Source of the DNA: Clostridia bacterium
Lineage (GTDB): Bacteria > Bacillota > Clostridia > Oscillospirales > Acutalibacteraceae
Assembly (NCBI GenBank): GCA_900768035.1
Contig: CAAGBH010000164.1
Location: forward strand, 1-10,640
Direction: 5' to 3'
DNA length: 10,640 nt
Shown here: in pieces, positions 4,599-10,640 of the stretch
How the letters are laid out: the number at the start of each line of letters is the position of its first letter
Position numbering within the stretch: position 1 is the stretch's first letter
Notes under the pieces: generated by a model
What the model was told of the DNA's origin: nothing
Database searches by the model: none
Seen by the model: the letters and a program-made list of their open reading frames with translations, nothing else
Position numbers and translations under genes: made by a program

Positions 4599-6089
4599 TT
4601 ACACCTGCATTTCCGAAAGAATATCTTTTAATTTCTGCTCGTCAGAATCATCAAAATAACCCGATTCGATTCTTTCAAGCCAATCACCGTATTCATTCTG
4701 GAGTTTTGCAAAAAGACGTTCTTCATATTCGTGAACATTTTTTACCGCTACTGCGTCAAGATAACCCTTTGTTACGGCATAAACGATTGCAACCTGACAA
4801 CCAACTCTAATCGGTGAATTGCGGTTTTGCTTTAAAACTTCAACAATACGCTCACCCAAAGCCAAACGAGACTTAGTATCTGCATCCAAGTCACTTCCGA
4901 ACTGTGCAAAAGACTGAAGTTCACGGTACTGTGAATAAAGAAGTTTAAGTTCGCCCGCAACCTTTTTCATACCCTTCAACTGAGCAGAACCGCCAACACG
5001 GCTTACCGAAATACCTGGGTTAATAGCCGGCATTATACCCGAATGGAAAAGTTCTGTCTCGAGGAATATCTGTCCGTCAGTAATAGAAATAACATTGGTA
5101 GGAATATACGCCGAAACGTCACCCGCCTGAGTTTCAATAATCGGCAAAGCGGTGATAGAGCCTCCGCCGTATTCCTCAGCAACACAAGCCGCTCTTTCAA
5201 GCAAGCGTGAATGAAGATAGAACACGTCACCCGGATATGCTTCACGTCCTGGCGGACGGCGAATCAAAAGTGAAAGCGCACGGTAAGCCACCGCATGTTT
5301 GCTCAAATCATCATAAATAATAAGCACATCTTTACCTTGCTCACGGAAATATTCCGCCATAGCGCAACCGCTATAGGGCGCAATATACTGAAGCGGTGCG
5401 CTCTCGGCAGCCGTTGCCGAAACGATAATGGTATAATCCATTGCACCGTTTTTCGAAAGTTCGTTTGCCAAATGTGCCACAGAGGTGCTCTTCTGTCCGA
5501 TAGCAACATATATACATATAACATTAGTGTTTTTTTGATTTATTATAGTATCAATAGCAATCTCGGTTTTACCTGTCTGGCGGTCACCGATAATAAGTTC
5601 ACGCTGACCTCTGCCAATCGGAATCATACTGTCAATCGCTTTAATACCTGTCTGCAACGGAACGCTAACGCTCTTGCGCTCGATAATACCGGGGGCTTCC
5701 GATTCAATCGGTCTTGTGGCAGAATATTCAATCGGACCTTTGCCGTCAACCGCTTCACCCAAAGCGTTAACAACTCTGCCCAACAGTTTTTCGCCCACAG
5801 GAACAGACAGAACCTTGCCTGTTCTTGAAACCAAAGAACCCTCACGGATATTATTTTTATTGGAAAGCACCGCAACCGATACCGTTTCTTCTTCCAAGTT
5901 TTGCGCCATACCGAAACTGCCATCCTCAAATTCAAGCAATTCGTTAGCCATACAGTTAACAAGCCCGTAAACCCTTGCTATACCGTCACCCACAAGGATA
6001 ACCTTGCCTGTTTCGGTCATTTCGGTGCGAGCCTTATAGTTTTCAATTTGTGTTTTTATAATACTGCTGATTTCTGCAGGGCTGTTCAT
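4599..6089 (-). CDS. atpA: ATP synthase alpha subunit
   Basis: Alpha forms the F1 hexamer with beta and holds the non-catalytic nucleotide sites. The 496-residue protein has the P-loop GDRQTGKT (168-175), the Walker B strand VLIIYDD (255-261), and the arginine finger R364 in NPGISVSRVGG, which completes the catalytic site on beta. The N-terminal part, AEISSIIKTQIENY, is the segment that docks the delta subunit. The length is normal for Clostridia, slightly shorter than the 513 of E. coli. The ATG at 6089 overlaps the atpH stop as ATGA, and GGGAGTGAT lies just upstream. Confidence 0.98.
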   Translation of the reverse strand: MNSPAEISSIIKTQIENYKARTEMTETGKVILVGDGIARVYGLVNCMANELLEFEDGSFGMAQNLEEETVSVAVLSNKNNIREGSLVSRTGKVLSVPVGEKLLGRVVNALGEAVDGKGPIEYSATRPIESEAPGIIERKSVSVPLQTGIKAIDSMIPIGRGQRELIIGDRQTGKTEIAIDTIINQKNTNVICIYVAIGQKSTSVAHLANELSKNGAMDYTIIVSATAAESAPLQYIAPYSGCAMAEYFREQGKDVLIIYDDLSKHAVAYRALSLLIRRPPGREAYPGDVFYLHSRLLERAACVAEEYGGGSITALPIIETQAGDVSAYIPTNVISITDGQIFLETELFHSGIMPAINPGISVSRVGGSAQLKGMKKVAGELKLLYSQYRELQSFAQFGSDLDADTKSRLALGERIVEVLKQNRNSPIRVGCQVAIVYAVTKGYLDAVAVKNVHEYEERLFAKLQNEYGDWLERIESGYFDDSDEQKLKDILSEMQV

Positions 6090-6616
6090 TCGCTAATCAC
6101 TCCCTTAACCTTGTTTATGCGTCCCGACAGACTGCCGTCAAACAGTTTATCCCCCAACTGCACCTTGATTCCGCCTATAAGCGATTCATCCTTTACATAC
6201 TCAGCCTCAACAACCTTACCGCTGATTTTACTGAGTTTTTGCAATAATTTTTCTTTTTGTTCTTCGCTTAAAGGACTTACGTAATAAACCGTCGCTTTAG
6301 CACGGTTTTCCATTATCTTAACAAGGTCATAAAATTCCCTTATACATTCACCAAAGCCTAAAATTCTTCCGTTTTCACAAAGAAGTTTAATAAAAGAAAC
6401 CATTTCTTCGGGGAAAGACGCCGAAAAAGATTGCTCAATCAATGAAAGCCTCTCGGAAAGAGGTATTGCAGGAGAACCCAGAATCTGCAAATAATCGGGG
6501 TTTTCCTCTATTAAAGTCTCAACCGCCGAAAGACAGTCAGAATATTCTTTAACAGAATTTCTCTCGCTTGCTATCAAAAACAGCGCCTCGGCATACTCTT
6601 TATTAGTTTCCTTCAT
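6086..6616 (-). CDS. atpH: ATP synthase delta subunit
   Basis: Delta sits on top of F1 and ties it to the peripheral stalk made of b subunits. From the start used here it has 176 residues, a normal length. The N-terminal helical domain begins KEYAEALFLIASE, and the C-terminal signature GGIKVQLGDKLFDGSLSGRI is near the end (about 152-171). The ATG at 6616 is preferred because AGGTGA (6622-6627) stands 5 nt before it. A GTG at 6625 is in frame but lies inside that site. The gene overlaps atpF by 14 nt and atpA by 4 nt. Confidence 0.95.
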   Translation of the reverse strand: MKETNKEYAEALFLIASERNSVKEYSDCLSAVETLIEENPDYLQILGSPAIPLSERLSLIEQSFSASFPEEMVSFIKLLCENGRILGFGECIREFYDLVKIMENRAKATVYYVSPLSEEQKEKLLQKLSKISGKVVEAEYVKDESLIGGIKVQLGDKLFDGSLSGRINKVKGVISE

Positions 6617-7115
6617 CGCTGTCACCTATTCCCTCGATAAAGGAATCAATCAACTCTTTATGGTCGGAAGAATTGATTTCTCTTTCAAGCATTTTTTGAG
6701 TTAGACGGGTTGAAACATCAATAATTTCACCCTTAATCATACTCTCGGCCTTTTTAAGTTCAAGTTTTGCATTTTCCTCGGCGGTGTGCAAAATATTGCT
6801 TGCCTCGGATTTTGCATCTGCTATAATCTCTTTTTCTCTTGCCTTAGCAATGCTTACGGCAGACTGAATAATACCGTCGGCTTCTGCTTTAGCGAAGGAC
6901 AGTTTTTCTTCATACTCTTTCTGCTCGGAAATTGCAAGATTTTTTGCATTTTCCGCCTCTTGATATGTGTCATCAATAGTTTTCTGACGGGTTTCAAGCA
7001 TTTTCTTAACAGGTTTATAAAGAAATTTCTTTACAAGCAAAAAGAGTAAAACCAAATTTGCAAGCGAAACGAGTATCTGCCACAGATTTACAGATATAAC
7101 ATCTAAAGATTGCAT
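6603..7115 (-). CDS. atpF: ATP synthase b subunit
   Basis: Subunit b forms the peripheral stalk that holds F1 still against the turning c ring. The 170-residue protein has one hydrophobic segment (about residues 10-28, with LVSLANLVLLFLLVKKF), then FLYKPVKKMLETRQKTI, the typical start of the stalk. A long charged alanine- and glutamate-rich helix up to about residue 150 is suited to a coiled coil. The ATG at 7115 has GGAGAG 6-7 nt upstream. One b gene is present and no second b' gene is visible, so a b homodimer is expected. The C-terminal end reads EGIGDSDEGN and overlaps atpH. Confidence 0.96.
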   Translation of the reverse strand: MQSLDVISVNLWQILVSLANLVLLFLLVKKFLYKPVKKMLETRQKTIDDTYQEAENAKNLAISEQKEYEEKLSFAKAEADGIIQSAVSIAKAREKEIIADAKSEASNILHTAEENAKLELKKAESMIKGEIIDVSTRLTQKMLEREINSSDHKELIDSFIEGIGDSDEGN

Positions 7116-7136
7116 ATTTACTCTCCGTTTAGGATA

Positions 7137-7424
7137 TTAAAGTGATTTTATTGTGTCAACGAGAATGTTAACCAAAATTCTCGGCGCTACGAAGATTAAG
7201 AGAATTGCAATAACCAACGCATAAAGACCTGTAGTTTCCGCAATAGCGCAACCCATAAGCATTGTGGTTGTAACAGAGCCTTTGCTCTCGGGCTGACGGC
7301 CGATTGCCTCACAAGCCTTTGCCACCGCATTACCTTCACCGATACCAGGGCCTATACCTGCTATCATAGCAAGACCTGCACCCAATGCACAACAACCTAA
7401 AATAATACCAATAGCGAGTTCCAT
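7137..7424 (-). CDS. atpE: ATP synthase c subunit (probable Na+-type rotor with two carboxylates)
   Basis: Subunit c makes the membrane ring that carries the coupling ion. The 95-residue hairpin starts MELAIGIILG, has a glycine-rich first helix (GAGLAMIAGIGPGIGEG), the polar loop GRQPE (42-46), and the second helix with the ion site IAETTGLY (61-68). E63 is the essential carboxylate. T64 and Y68 match the Ser/Thr and Tyr of Na+-binding rings such as Ilyobacter tartaricus (E65, S66, Y70). E30 stands where that ring has Q32, a second carboxylate as in Fusobacterium nucleatum. The ATG at 7424 is right because GGAGG stands 8 nt before it; longer readings upstream lie over atpB. The gene starts 1 nt after the atpB stop. 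Confidence 0.95.
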   Translation of the reverse strand: MELAIGIILGCCALGAGLAMIAGIGPGIGEGNAVAKACEAIGRQPESKGSVTTTMLMGCAIAETTGLYALVIAILLIFVAPRILVNILVDTIKSL

Positions 7425-7425
7425 A

Positions 7426-8325
7426 TTAAATTCCTCCAGATTTAATTTTTTTCTTTTTAAGTTTTCGTTTTTCATATTCTTCAAACGGGAATGCACCTGA
7501 AATATTCATCATAGTCAGCATTGCGAATATAAAGGCTTGCAAACAACCGCTGAAAACATCAAAATAAATTGAAAGCACGGCAGGAATACCGATTTGGAAA
7601 AGCGGTATTTCAGACAATACCCCAGGCAATGCGCCCAAGACCATCGAAGAAAGACCTGCCAAAGCCGAGCCCAAAAGCACCGAGATTACCGTACCCGATA
7701 AAACATTTCCGTAATGACGGAATGCCATCGAAATAGGGGTTGCAAATTCGCTTAAAAAATTAATCGGCGCTAAAAGTGCAACAGGTTCGGTAAAACTTTT
7801 CAAATAATAGAGCGGACCGCACTTCATTTTATAATAAGTGATAAGGATAAATACTAAAATCGCCCAACCGCCCACGATATTAATATCAGACGTCGGCGGA
7901 AAAAGTCCCAAAAGGGATAAGAGGCTTGAAAAAGCCGAAAGGGCTAAAATTGCGATAATAAACGCCGAATAACCTTTGAAGTATTCCCCCATATTATCGG
8001 TAACAAGAGCGTCAACCTTTTCAACAATAAGTTCCGCAAAATGTTGGCGTTTTAGTTCAATTCTTTCTTTAATACCGTGTGTTAAATACAGGCAAAAGAA
8101 AAATATCGTTATCATAACAAGCGCCGAATTTAACTGAGACTCTGTAACGGGGAAATCCTGCAACGGCATTGGAATTGTGAAGAAAATTCTTGCCCCCGTT
8201 ATGGTTATTTCATCGCTCACAGGCTTGGTCAGAAGATTTACAACCATACCGACCGCCAACGGCAAAACCATCATAACAATATAAATAATGTCAATTATCC
8301 TGAAACGGATATCTGTCTTTTTCAA
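7426..8325 (-). CDS. atpB: ATP synthase a subunit
   Basis: Subunit a is the membrane stator with the two ion half-channels beside the c ring. About 299 residues and several hydrophobic segments (for example near 9-31, 69-83, 117-142, 150-165, 203-229 and 245-273) fit the family. The essential stator arginine is R203 in AFRHYGNVLSG. The protein is longer than the 220-270 common in Firmicutes because of a polar stretch after the first helix (about 33-67) and a lysine-rich tail ending KIKSGGI. I place the start at TTG 8325 because GGGG of AAAGGGGTGAT (8334-8337) stands 8 nt before it. ATG 8331 and GTG 8334 are in frame but lie inside or too close to that site. The last codons carry the atpE ribosome binding site. 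Confidence 0.95.
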   Translation of the reverse strand: MKKTDIRFRIIDIIYIVMMVLPLAVGMVVNLLTKPVSDEITITGARIFFTIPMPLQDFPVTESQLNSALVMITIFFFCLYLTHGIKERIELKRQHFAELIVEKVDALVTDNMGEYFKGYSAFIIAILALSAFSSLLSLLGLFPPTSDINIVGGWAILVFILITYYKMKCGPLYYLKSFTEPVALLAPINFLSEFATPISMAFRHYGNVLSGTVISVLLGSALAGLSSMVLGALPGVLSEIPLFQIGIPAVLSIYFDVFSGCLQAFIFAMLTMMNISGAFPFEEYEKRKLKKKKIKSGGI

Positions 8326-8354
8326 AAGCATCACCCCTTTTGAAAGATAAAAAA

Positions 8355-8735
8355 CTAATCTTTAATAATTATCGGTCTTAATGCCACCGCAATACGAGGG
8401 AAAAGAAACGGCACGATAACCGAAACCGTATTAAATATAGGTATAAGATACCCAATAAGTGCCACAGTAAACATTAAAAATAAACGGGCGGTCTGAGAAA
8501 GTTTCATTAAACTTTTAGCGTCCTTTTCGTCCTTGCCCAAAGCCGACTGCACCGTAAGCCCCATCAAAAAGAAATTACCCACGCTTGCAACAAAACCGAG
8601 CAAATTTCCCAAAGCAACGGTATAATCCCACTTGCTAACCACGAGAAATACCGATTGCATAATCACACTCAATAAAAAAGTTATAACCCCTATATAATAA
8701 GTTTCCTTTATAACTGTTGAATCAATTTTCTTCAT
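8355..8735 (-). CDS. atpI: ATP synthase subunit I (AtpI-like membrane protein)
   Basis: AtpI proteins are small membrane proteins encoded first in many atp operons; they help assemble the c ring or its ion supply. This 126-residue product has four hydrophobic segments (roughly 14-34, 38-60, 82-99 and 101-118 of the protein). Between the second and third lies a charged loop with GKDEKDAKSLMK. The family is weakly conserved, so the call rests on first position in the operon, size and topology. The ATG at 8735 is chosen because AAAGGTG stands 5 nt upstream; a TTG at 8756 would add seven residues without a good site. The gene ends about 29 nt before the atpB start. Confidence 0.85.
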   Translation of the reverse strand: MKKIDSTVIKETYYIGVITFLLSVIMQSVFLVVSKWDYTVALGNLLGFVASVGNFFLMGLTVQSALGKDEKDAKSLMKLSQTARLFLMFTVALIGYLIPIFNTVSVIVPFLFPRIAVALRPIIIKD

Positions 8736-8768
8736 CGCTACACCTTTAACAACCAAATAATTACTGTT

Positions 8769-8797
8769 ATTATATCACCAATTTTACCATAATACAA
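8769..8797 (-). promoter_or_regulatory. Promoter of the ATP synthase operon
   Basis: On the minus strand a perfect TATAAT (8769-8774) carries the extended -10 element TG one base upstream. The -35 box TTGTAT (8792-8797), at 17 nt, is weak, as is usual with extended -10 promoters. Transcription should start near 8762, about 27 nt before the atpI start codon. No other promoter was seen inside the operon. Confidence 0.7.
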
Positions 8798-8840
8798 CCA
8801 GATAAATTGTAAATTTTTGTCTATTTTTTAACGAATAAAA

Positions 8841-8864
8841 AAACAGCCGAAACCTCGACTGTTT
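8841..8864 (-). terminator. Terminator of the DtxR-family regulator gene
   Basis: On the minus strand AAACAGUCGA pairs with UCGGCUGUUU around a GGUU loop: ten pairs, one of them G-U. It is followed by a T run. The stop codon of the regulator (8863-8865) lies in the stem. The terminator separates this gene from the ATP synthase promoter just downstream. Confidence 0.82.
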
Positions 8865-9234
8865 ATACTTCCTTTTCAAGAAAATTTTTAATTGCTTTTA
8901 TTGTTTCATCGCTTACAATATGTTCTATCCTACAGGCATCCTTTGTGGCAATCTCGCTGTCAACGCCGATAAATGCCAAAAACTGCGACAAAACATTATG
9001 CCTTTCAAATATTTTTTGAGCAGTTTTCTTACCTTCTTTGGTCAAGATTAAAGCGCCGTCATCTGCCATTATCAAATAACCGCCTTTTTTCAAAAGGCTT
9101 ACCGCTCTGCTGACACTGGGTTTTGAATATCCCATATCTTCAGCGATATCGATACTTCTGACTATTCCCTTTTTTTCCGAGAGCCGATAAATTGTTTCTA
9201 AATACATTTCAGCGGATTCATATAAAGCCATCAT
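8863..9234 (-). CDS. DtxR-family metal-dependent repressor, iron type
   Basis: The 123-residue protein has the winged helix-turn-helix of the DtxR/MntR family (about residues 3-66, with VRSIDIAEDMGYSKPSVSRA) and the dimerisation helices after it. It lacks the C-terminal SH3-like domain of long DtxR proteins. The metal ligands M10, C101, E104 and H105 in AEMYLETIY and ACRIEHIVSDE match M10, C102, E105 and H106 of DtxR. Manganese-type MntR has Asp at the first position, so iron sensing is expected. H79 of the ancillary site is kept, but its partners are not. The start at 9234 has AAGGAGG 6 nt upstream. The gene is divergent from feoA, whose operator it probably binds. Automated tools may call it mntR. 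Confidence 0.9.
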   Translation of the reverse strand: MMALYESAEMYLETIYRLSEKKGIVRSIDIAEDMGYSKPSVSRAVSLLKKGGYLIMADDGALILTKEGKKTAQKIFERHNVLSQFLAFIGVDSEIATKDACRIEHIVSDETIKAIKNFLEKEV

Positions 9235-9260
9235 AGAAATCCTCCTTAAAGTCTGTCACC

Positions 9261-9289
9261 ATTTTACCACACATTATATATTATTTCAA
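9261..9289 (-). promoter_or_regulatory. Promoter of the DtxR-family regulator
   Basis: On the minus strand TTGAAA (9284-9289) and TAAAAT (9261-9266) are spaced by 17 nt, with an extended -10 TG. The predicted start is near 9254, about 20 nt before the start codon. No GTTAGC-type operator overlaps this promoter, so regulation by the same palindrome as feoA is not evident. Confidence 0.75.
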
Positions 9290-9314
9290 GTGTTGGAAAA
9301 TTTTCAAAAAAGTA

Positions 9315-9343
9315 TTGACAAATATTTGAAAAAATGTTAATAT
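9315..9343 (+). promoter_or_regulatory. Promoter of feoA
   Basis: A perfect TTGACA (9315-9320) is followed after 17 nt by TAATAT (9338-9343). An alternative TATACT at 9341-9346 has a 20-nt spacer. Transcription should start near 9350, directly at the edge of the operator 9352-9367. It is arranged back to back with the regulator promoter. Confidence 0.75.
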
Positions 9344-9351
9344 ACTGTATG

Positions 9352-9367
9352 GTTAGCAATGGCTAAC
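9352..9367. promoter_or_regulatory. Iron-regulator operator in front of feoA
   Basis: GTTAGCAATGGCTAAC is a perfect 6-bp inverted repeat with a 4-nt centre, lying at about +1 to +18 of the feoA transcript. It resembles half-sites of DtxR-type operators (TTAGGTTAGCC-like). An identical GTTAGC-N4-GCTAAC occurs at 9629-9644. A repressor bound here would block transcription start. Confidence 0.75.
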
Positions 9368-9397
9368 TGCTTTTAAATTTATTTAAGGAGACCGTTT

Positions 9398-9613
9398 ATG
9401 GACTTAAGTTGTGCTATAGAAGGAAAAGAATATATTATCAAACAAATCGATACTAACGACCAAGAACTTAACGCTTTTTTATTTTCTTTGGGTTGTTACA
9501 GCGGTGAACCTATTACCGTTATTAAACACTCAAAAAGTGGTTGTATAGTCTCGATTAAAGATGCAAGATACAGTATTGACAAGCCTTTAGCAAAAGCTAT
9601 CGTTGTTAATTAA
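9398..9613 (+). CDS. feoA: Ferrous iron transport protein A
   Basis: FeoA is a small cytoplasmic SH3-like protein that works with the FeoB iron channel. The 71-residue product has the family pattern: a first strand IEGKEYIIKQI, the turn LFSLGCYSGEPITVIK, and a final segment YSIDKPLAKAIVV that matches the usual end of FeoA (-x-AL-x-L-x-x-x-A-x-x-I-x-V). The ATG at 9398 has AAGGAG 8-9 nt upstream. It is the first gene after an iron-type operator and is followed by feoB after 57 nt, so it is presumably co-transcribed, with a second operator between them. Confidence 0.92.
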   Translation: MDLSCAIEGKEYIIKQIDTNDQELNAFLFSLGCYSGEPITVIKHSKSGCIVSIKDARYSIDKPLAKAIVVN

Positions 9614-9628
9614 ATTTTTTACCCAAAA

Positions 9629-9644
9629 GTTAGCAAACGCTAAC
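9629..9644. promoter_or_regulatory. Second iron-regulator operator, between feoA and feoB
   Basis: GTTAGCAAACGCTAAC repeats the half-sites of the feoA operator exactly and extends to 8-bp arms (AAGTTAGC/GCTAACTT, 9627-9646). No clear promoter was found for feoB alone, so it may act as a roadblock or helper site. As RNA it could form a hairpin followed by a weak T run, so partial attenuation before feoB is an alternative. Confidence 0.65.
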
Positions 9645-9670
9645 TTAATTTTCTAAAAGGAGCAAATCAA

Positions 9671-10640
9671 ATGAAAATCGCCTTAACAGGTAATCCCAAT
9701 AGCGGTAAAACCACTATGTTCAATGCGCTTACAGGTAGCAACGAAAAGGTTGGCAACTGGGCAGGGGTTACTGTTGAAAAAAAAGAACACCGCATCAAAA
9801 AAACTTATTATAACTCGACGGAAGAACTTATTGCTATTGACCTTCCGGGTGCTTATTCGATGTCACCTTTCACTTCGGAAGAAAGCATAACAAGTGATTA
9901 CATAAAAAACGAAAACCCTGATGTTATAATAAATATTGTTGATGCCACAAACCTGAGCCGAAGCCTATTTTTTACAACACAACTTTTAGAACTTGGCATA
10001 CCGGTTGTTGTGGCGCTTAATAAATCAGATATTAATGAAAAGAAAGAAACTAAAATTAACATTACTGCATTAAGCGAAAAATTAGGTTGCCCTGTTATAG
10101 AAACTGTTTCAACTTCGGCTGACGGTCTAAGTCAGGTCATAAAGGTTGCCACAGAGCAAGTTGGTAAAACTCAAACCGCTCCCTATTCACAAGGCGATAT
10201 CGACCTTACAGATAAAAATGTGGTTGAAACTGCCGACAGAAAGCGTTTTGAATTTGTAAACCAAATCGTTTCCTCGGTCGAAACCCGTAAAGTATTCACA
10301 AAAGACTATAATATTGATGATAAAATCGACTCACTGCTTACAAACAAATGGCTCGGTATTCCGATTTTTGCAGTAGTTATGTTTCTTGTGTTCCAGATTT
10401 CACAAGTCTGGGTGGGCACACCTATTGCAGATTTGCTTGTAGGCTGGCTTGAAATATTCCAAGGTTTTATAGGAAAACTTTTTGAAAATGCAAATCCTTT
10501 ACTTTCAGCGCTTCTTGTTGACGGTGTAATCGGCGGTGTTATCGCCGTTGTAGGTTTCTTACCTCTTGTTATGGTGATGTACTTCCTTATTGCCCTTTTG
10601 GAAGACTGCGGTTATATGTCACGAGTGGCAGTCGTTTTAG
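9671..10640 (+). CDS. feoB: Ferrous iron transporter FeoB, N-terminal part (cut by window end)
   Basis: FeoB imports Fe2+ across the cytoplasmic membrane, with a GTPase domain at its N-terminus. The window holds the first 323 residues and ends inside the gene. GTPase motifs are G1 GNPNSGKTT (7-15), G2 with GNWAGVTVE (28-36), G3 DLPG (57-60) and G4 NKSD (117-120). A helical spacer with DRKRFEFVNQIV (189-200) leads to the first membrane segments (about 227-247, 253-271 and 284-310). The gate motif LEDCGYMSR is at 310-318, inside the membrane part. The ATG at 9671 has AAAGGAG 8 nt upstream. Most FeoB proteins have NMxD at G4; here it is the ordinary GTPase form NKxD. Control by the upstream GTTAGC sites is likely. 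Confidence 0.97.
   Translation, partial: MKIALTGNPNSGKTTMFNALTGSNEKVGNWAGVTVEKKEHRIKKTYYNSTEELIAIDLPGAYSMSPFTSEESITSDYIKNENPDVIINIVDATNLSRSLFFTTQLLELGIPVVVALNKSDINEKKETKINITALSEKLGCPVIETVSTSADGLSQVIKVATEQVGKTQTAPYSQGDIDLTDKNVVETADRKRFEFVNQIVSSVETRKVFTKDYNIDDKIDSLLTNKWLGIPIFAVVMFLVFQISQVWVGTPIADLLVGWLEIFQGFIGKLFENANPLLSALLVDGVIGGVIAVVGFLPLVMVMYFLIALLEDCGYMSRVAVVL

Noticed and set aside
5295..5828. Long plus-strand open frame (177 codons) opposite atpA
   Set aside because: It is antisense to a highly conserved alpha-subunit gene, and its translation shows no recognisable domain. It is a by-product of coding on the other strand.
7425..7496. Longer start for atpE, adding 24 lysine-rich residues
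   Set aside because: The extension lies over the end of atpB in another frame. The ATG at 7424 has an ideal ribosome binding site and gives the standard c-subunit N-terminus.
1..10640. CRISPR arrays, tRNA or rRNA genes, complete insertion sequences
   Set aside because: No regularly spaced repeats, cloverleaf-type sequences, ribosomal RNA stretches or transposase genes were seen on either strand.

Overview
The window looks like chromosomal DNA of a low-GC Gram-positive bacterium, most likely an anaerobic member of the Clostridia. The evidence is the Firmicutes-type insertion in ribosomal protein S12, strong AGGAGG-like ribosome binding sites, sigma-A-type promoters, an F-type ATP synthase with clostridial features, and an iron-type DtxR/Feo cluster. 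I cannot place it below class from sequence alone.

Layout: (1) 7-535, minus strand: rpsL with its own strong promoter. (2) About 540-2050: an AT-rich accessory stretch between two housekeeping loci. It holds a membrane-anchored XRE-family regulator, an unexplained segment with inverted repeats, and a compact convergent gene pair at 1736-2044. The pair consists of a 21-residue hydrophobic peptide gene on the minus strand and a small RNA of about 83 nt on the plus strand. It has the architecture of a type I toxin-antitoxin module and is the most interesting part of the window. (3) 2104-8797, minus strand: a complete nine-gene F1Fo ATP synthase operon in the order atpI-B-E-F-H-A-G-D-C, from a promoter at 8769-8797 to a UUCG-loop terminator at 2104-2129. 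(4) 8841-10640: a DtxR-family iron regulator (minus strand), divergent from feoA and the 5' part of feoB (plus strand). Two copies of a GTTAGC-N4-GCTAAC operator lie in front of feoA and feoB.

How the genes work together: the ATP synthase genes are tightly packed, with overlaps or very short gaps and ribosome binding sites inside the preceding gene. Two features suggest unusual physiology. The c subunit has glutamates at both ion-site positions (E30 and E63, followed by T64 and Y68), resembling the two-carboxylate Na+ rotor described in Fusobacterium nucleatum. The epsilon subunit is only 85 residues and ends cleanly after its beta-sandwich, so the C-terminal inhibitory helices are absent. 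Together these fit an enzyme that can run as an ATP-driven ion pump in a fermenter, which is inference. The DtxR-like protein keeps the iron-selective ligand set (M10, C101, E104, H105) and probably represses the ferrous iron importer when iron is sufficient.

In the convergent pair, both promoters are close to consensus. The peptide mRNA leader can hide its ribosome binding site in a hairpin, and the small RNA carries an 11-nt stretch able to pair with that same site. The 5' leader can also pair with the antisense of the small RNA's 5' hairpin, giving the 5'-3' closure known from other type I toxin mRNAs. No CRISPR array, tRNA, rRNA or complete insertion sequence was seen.
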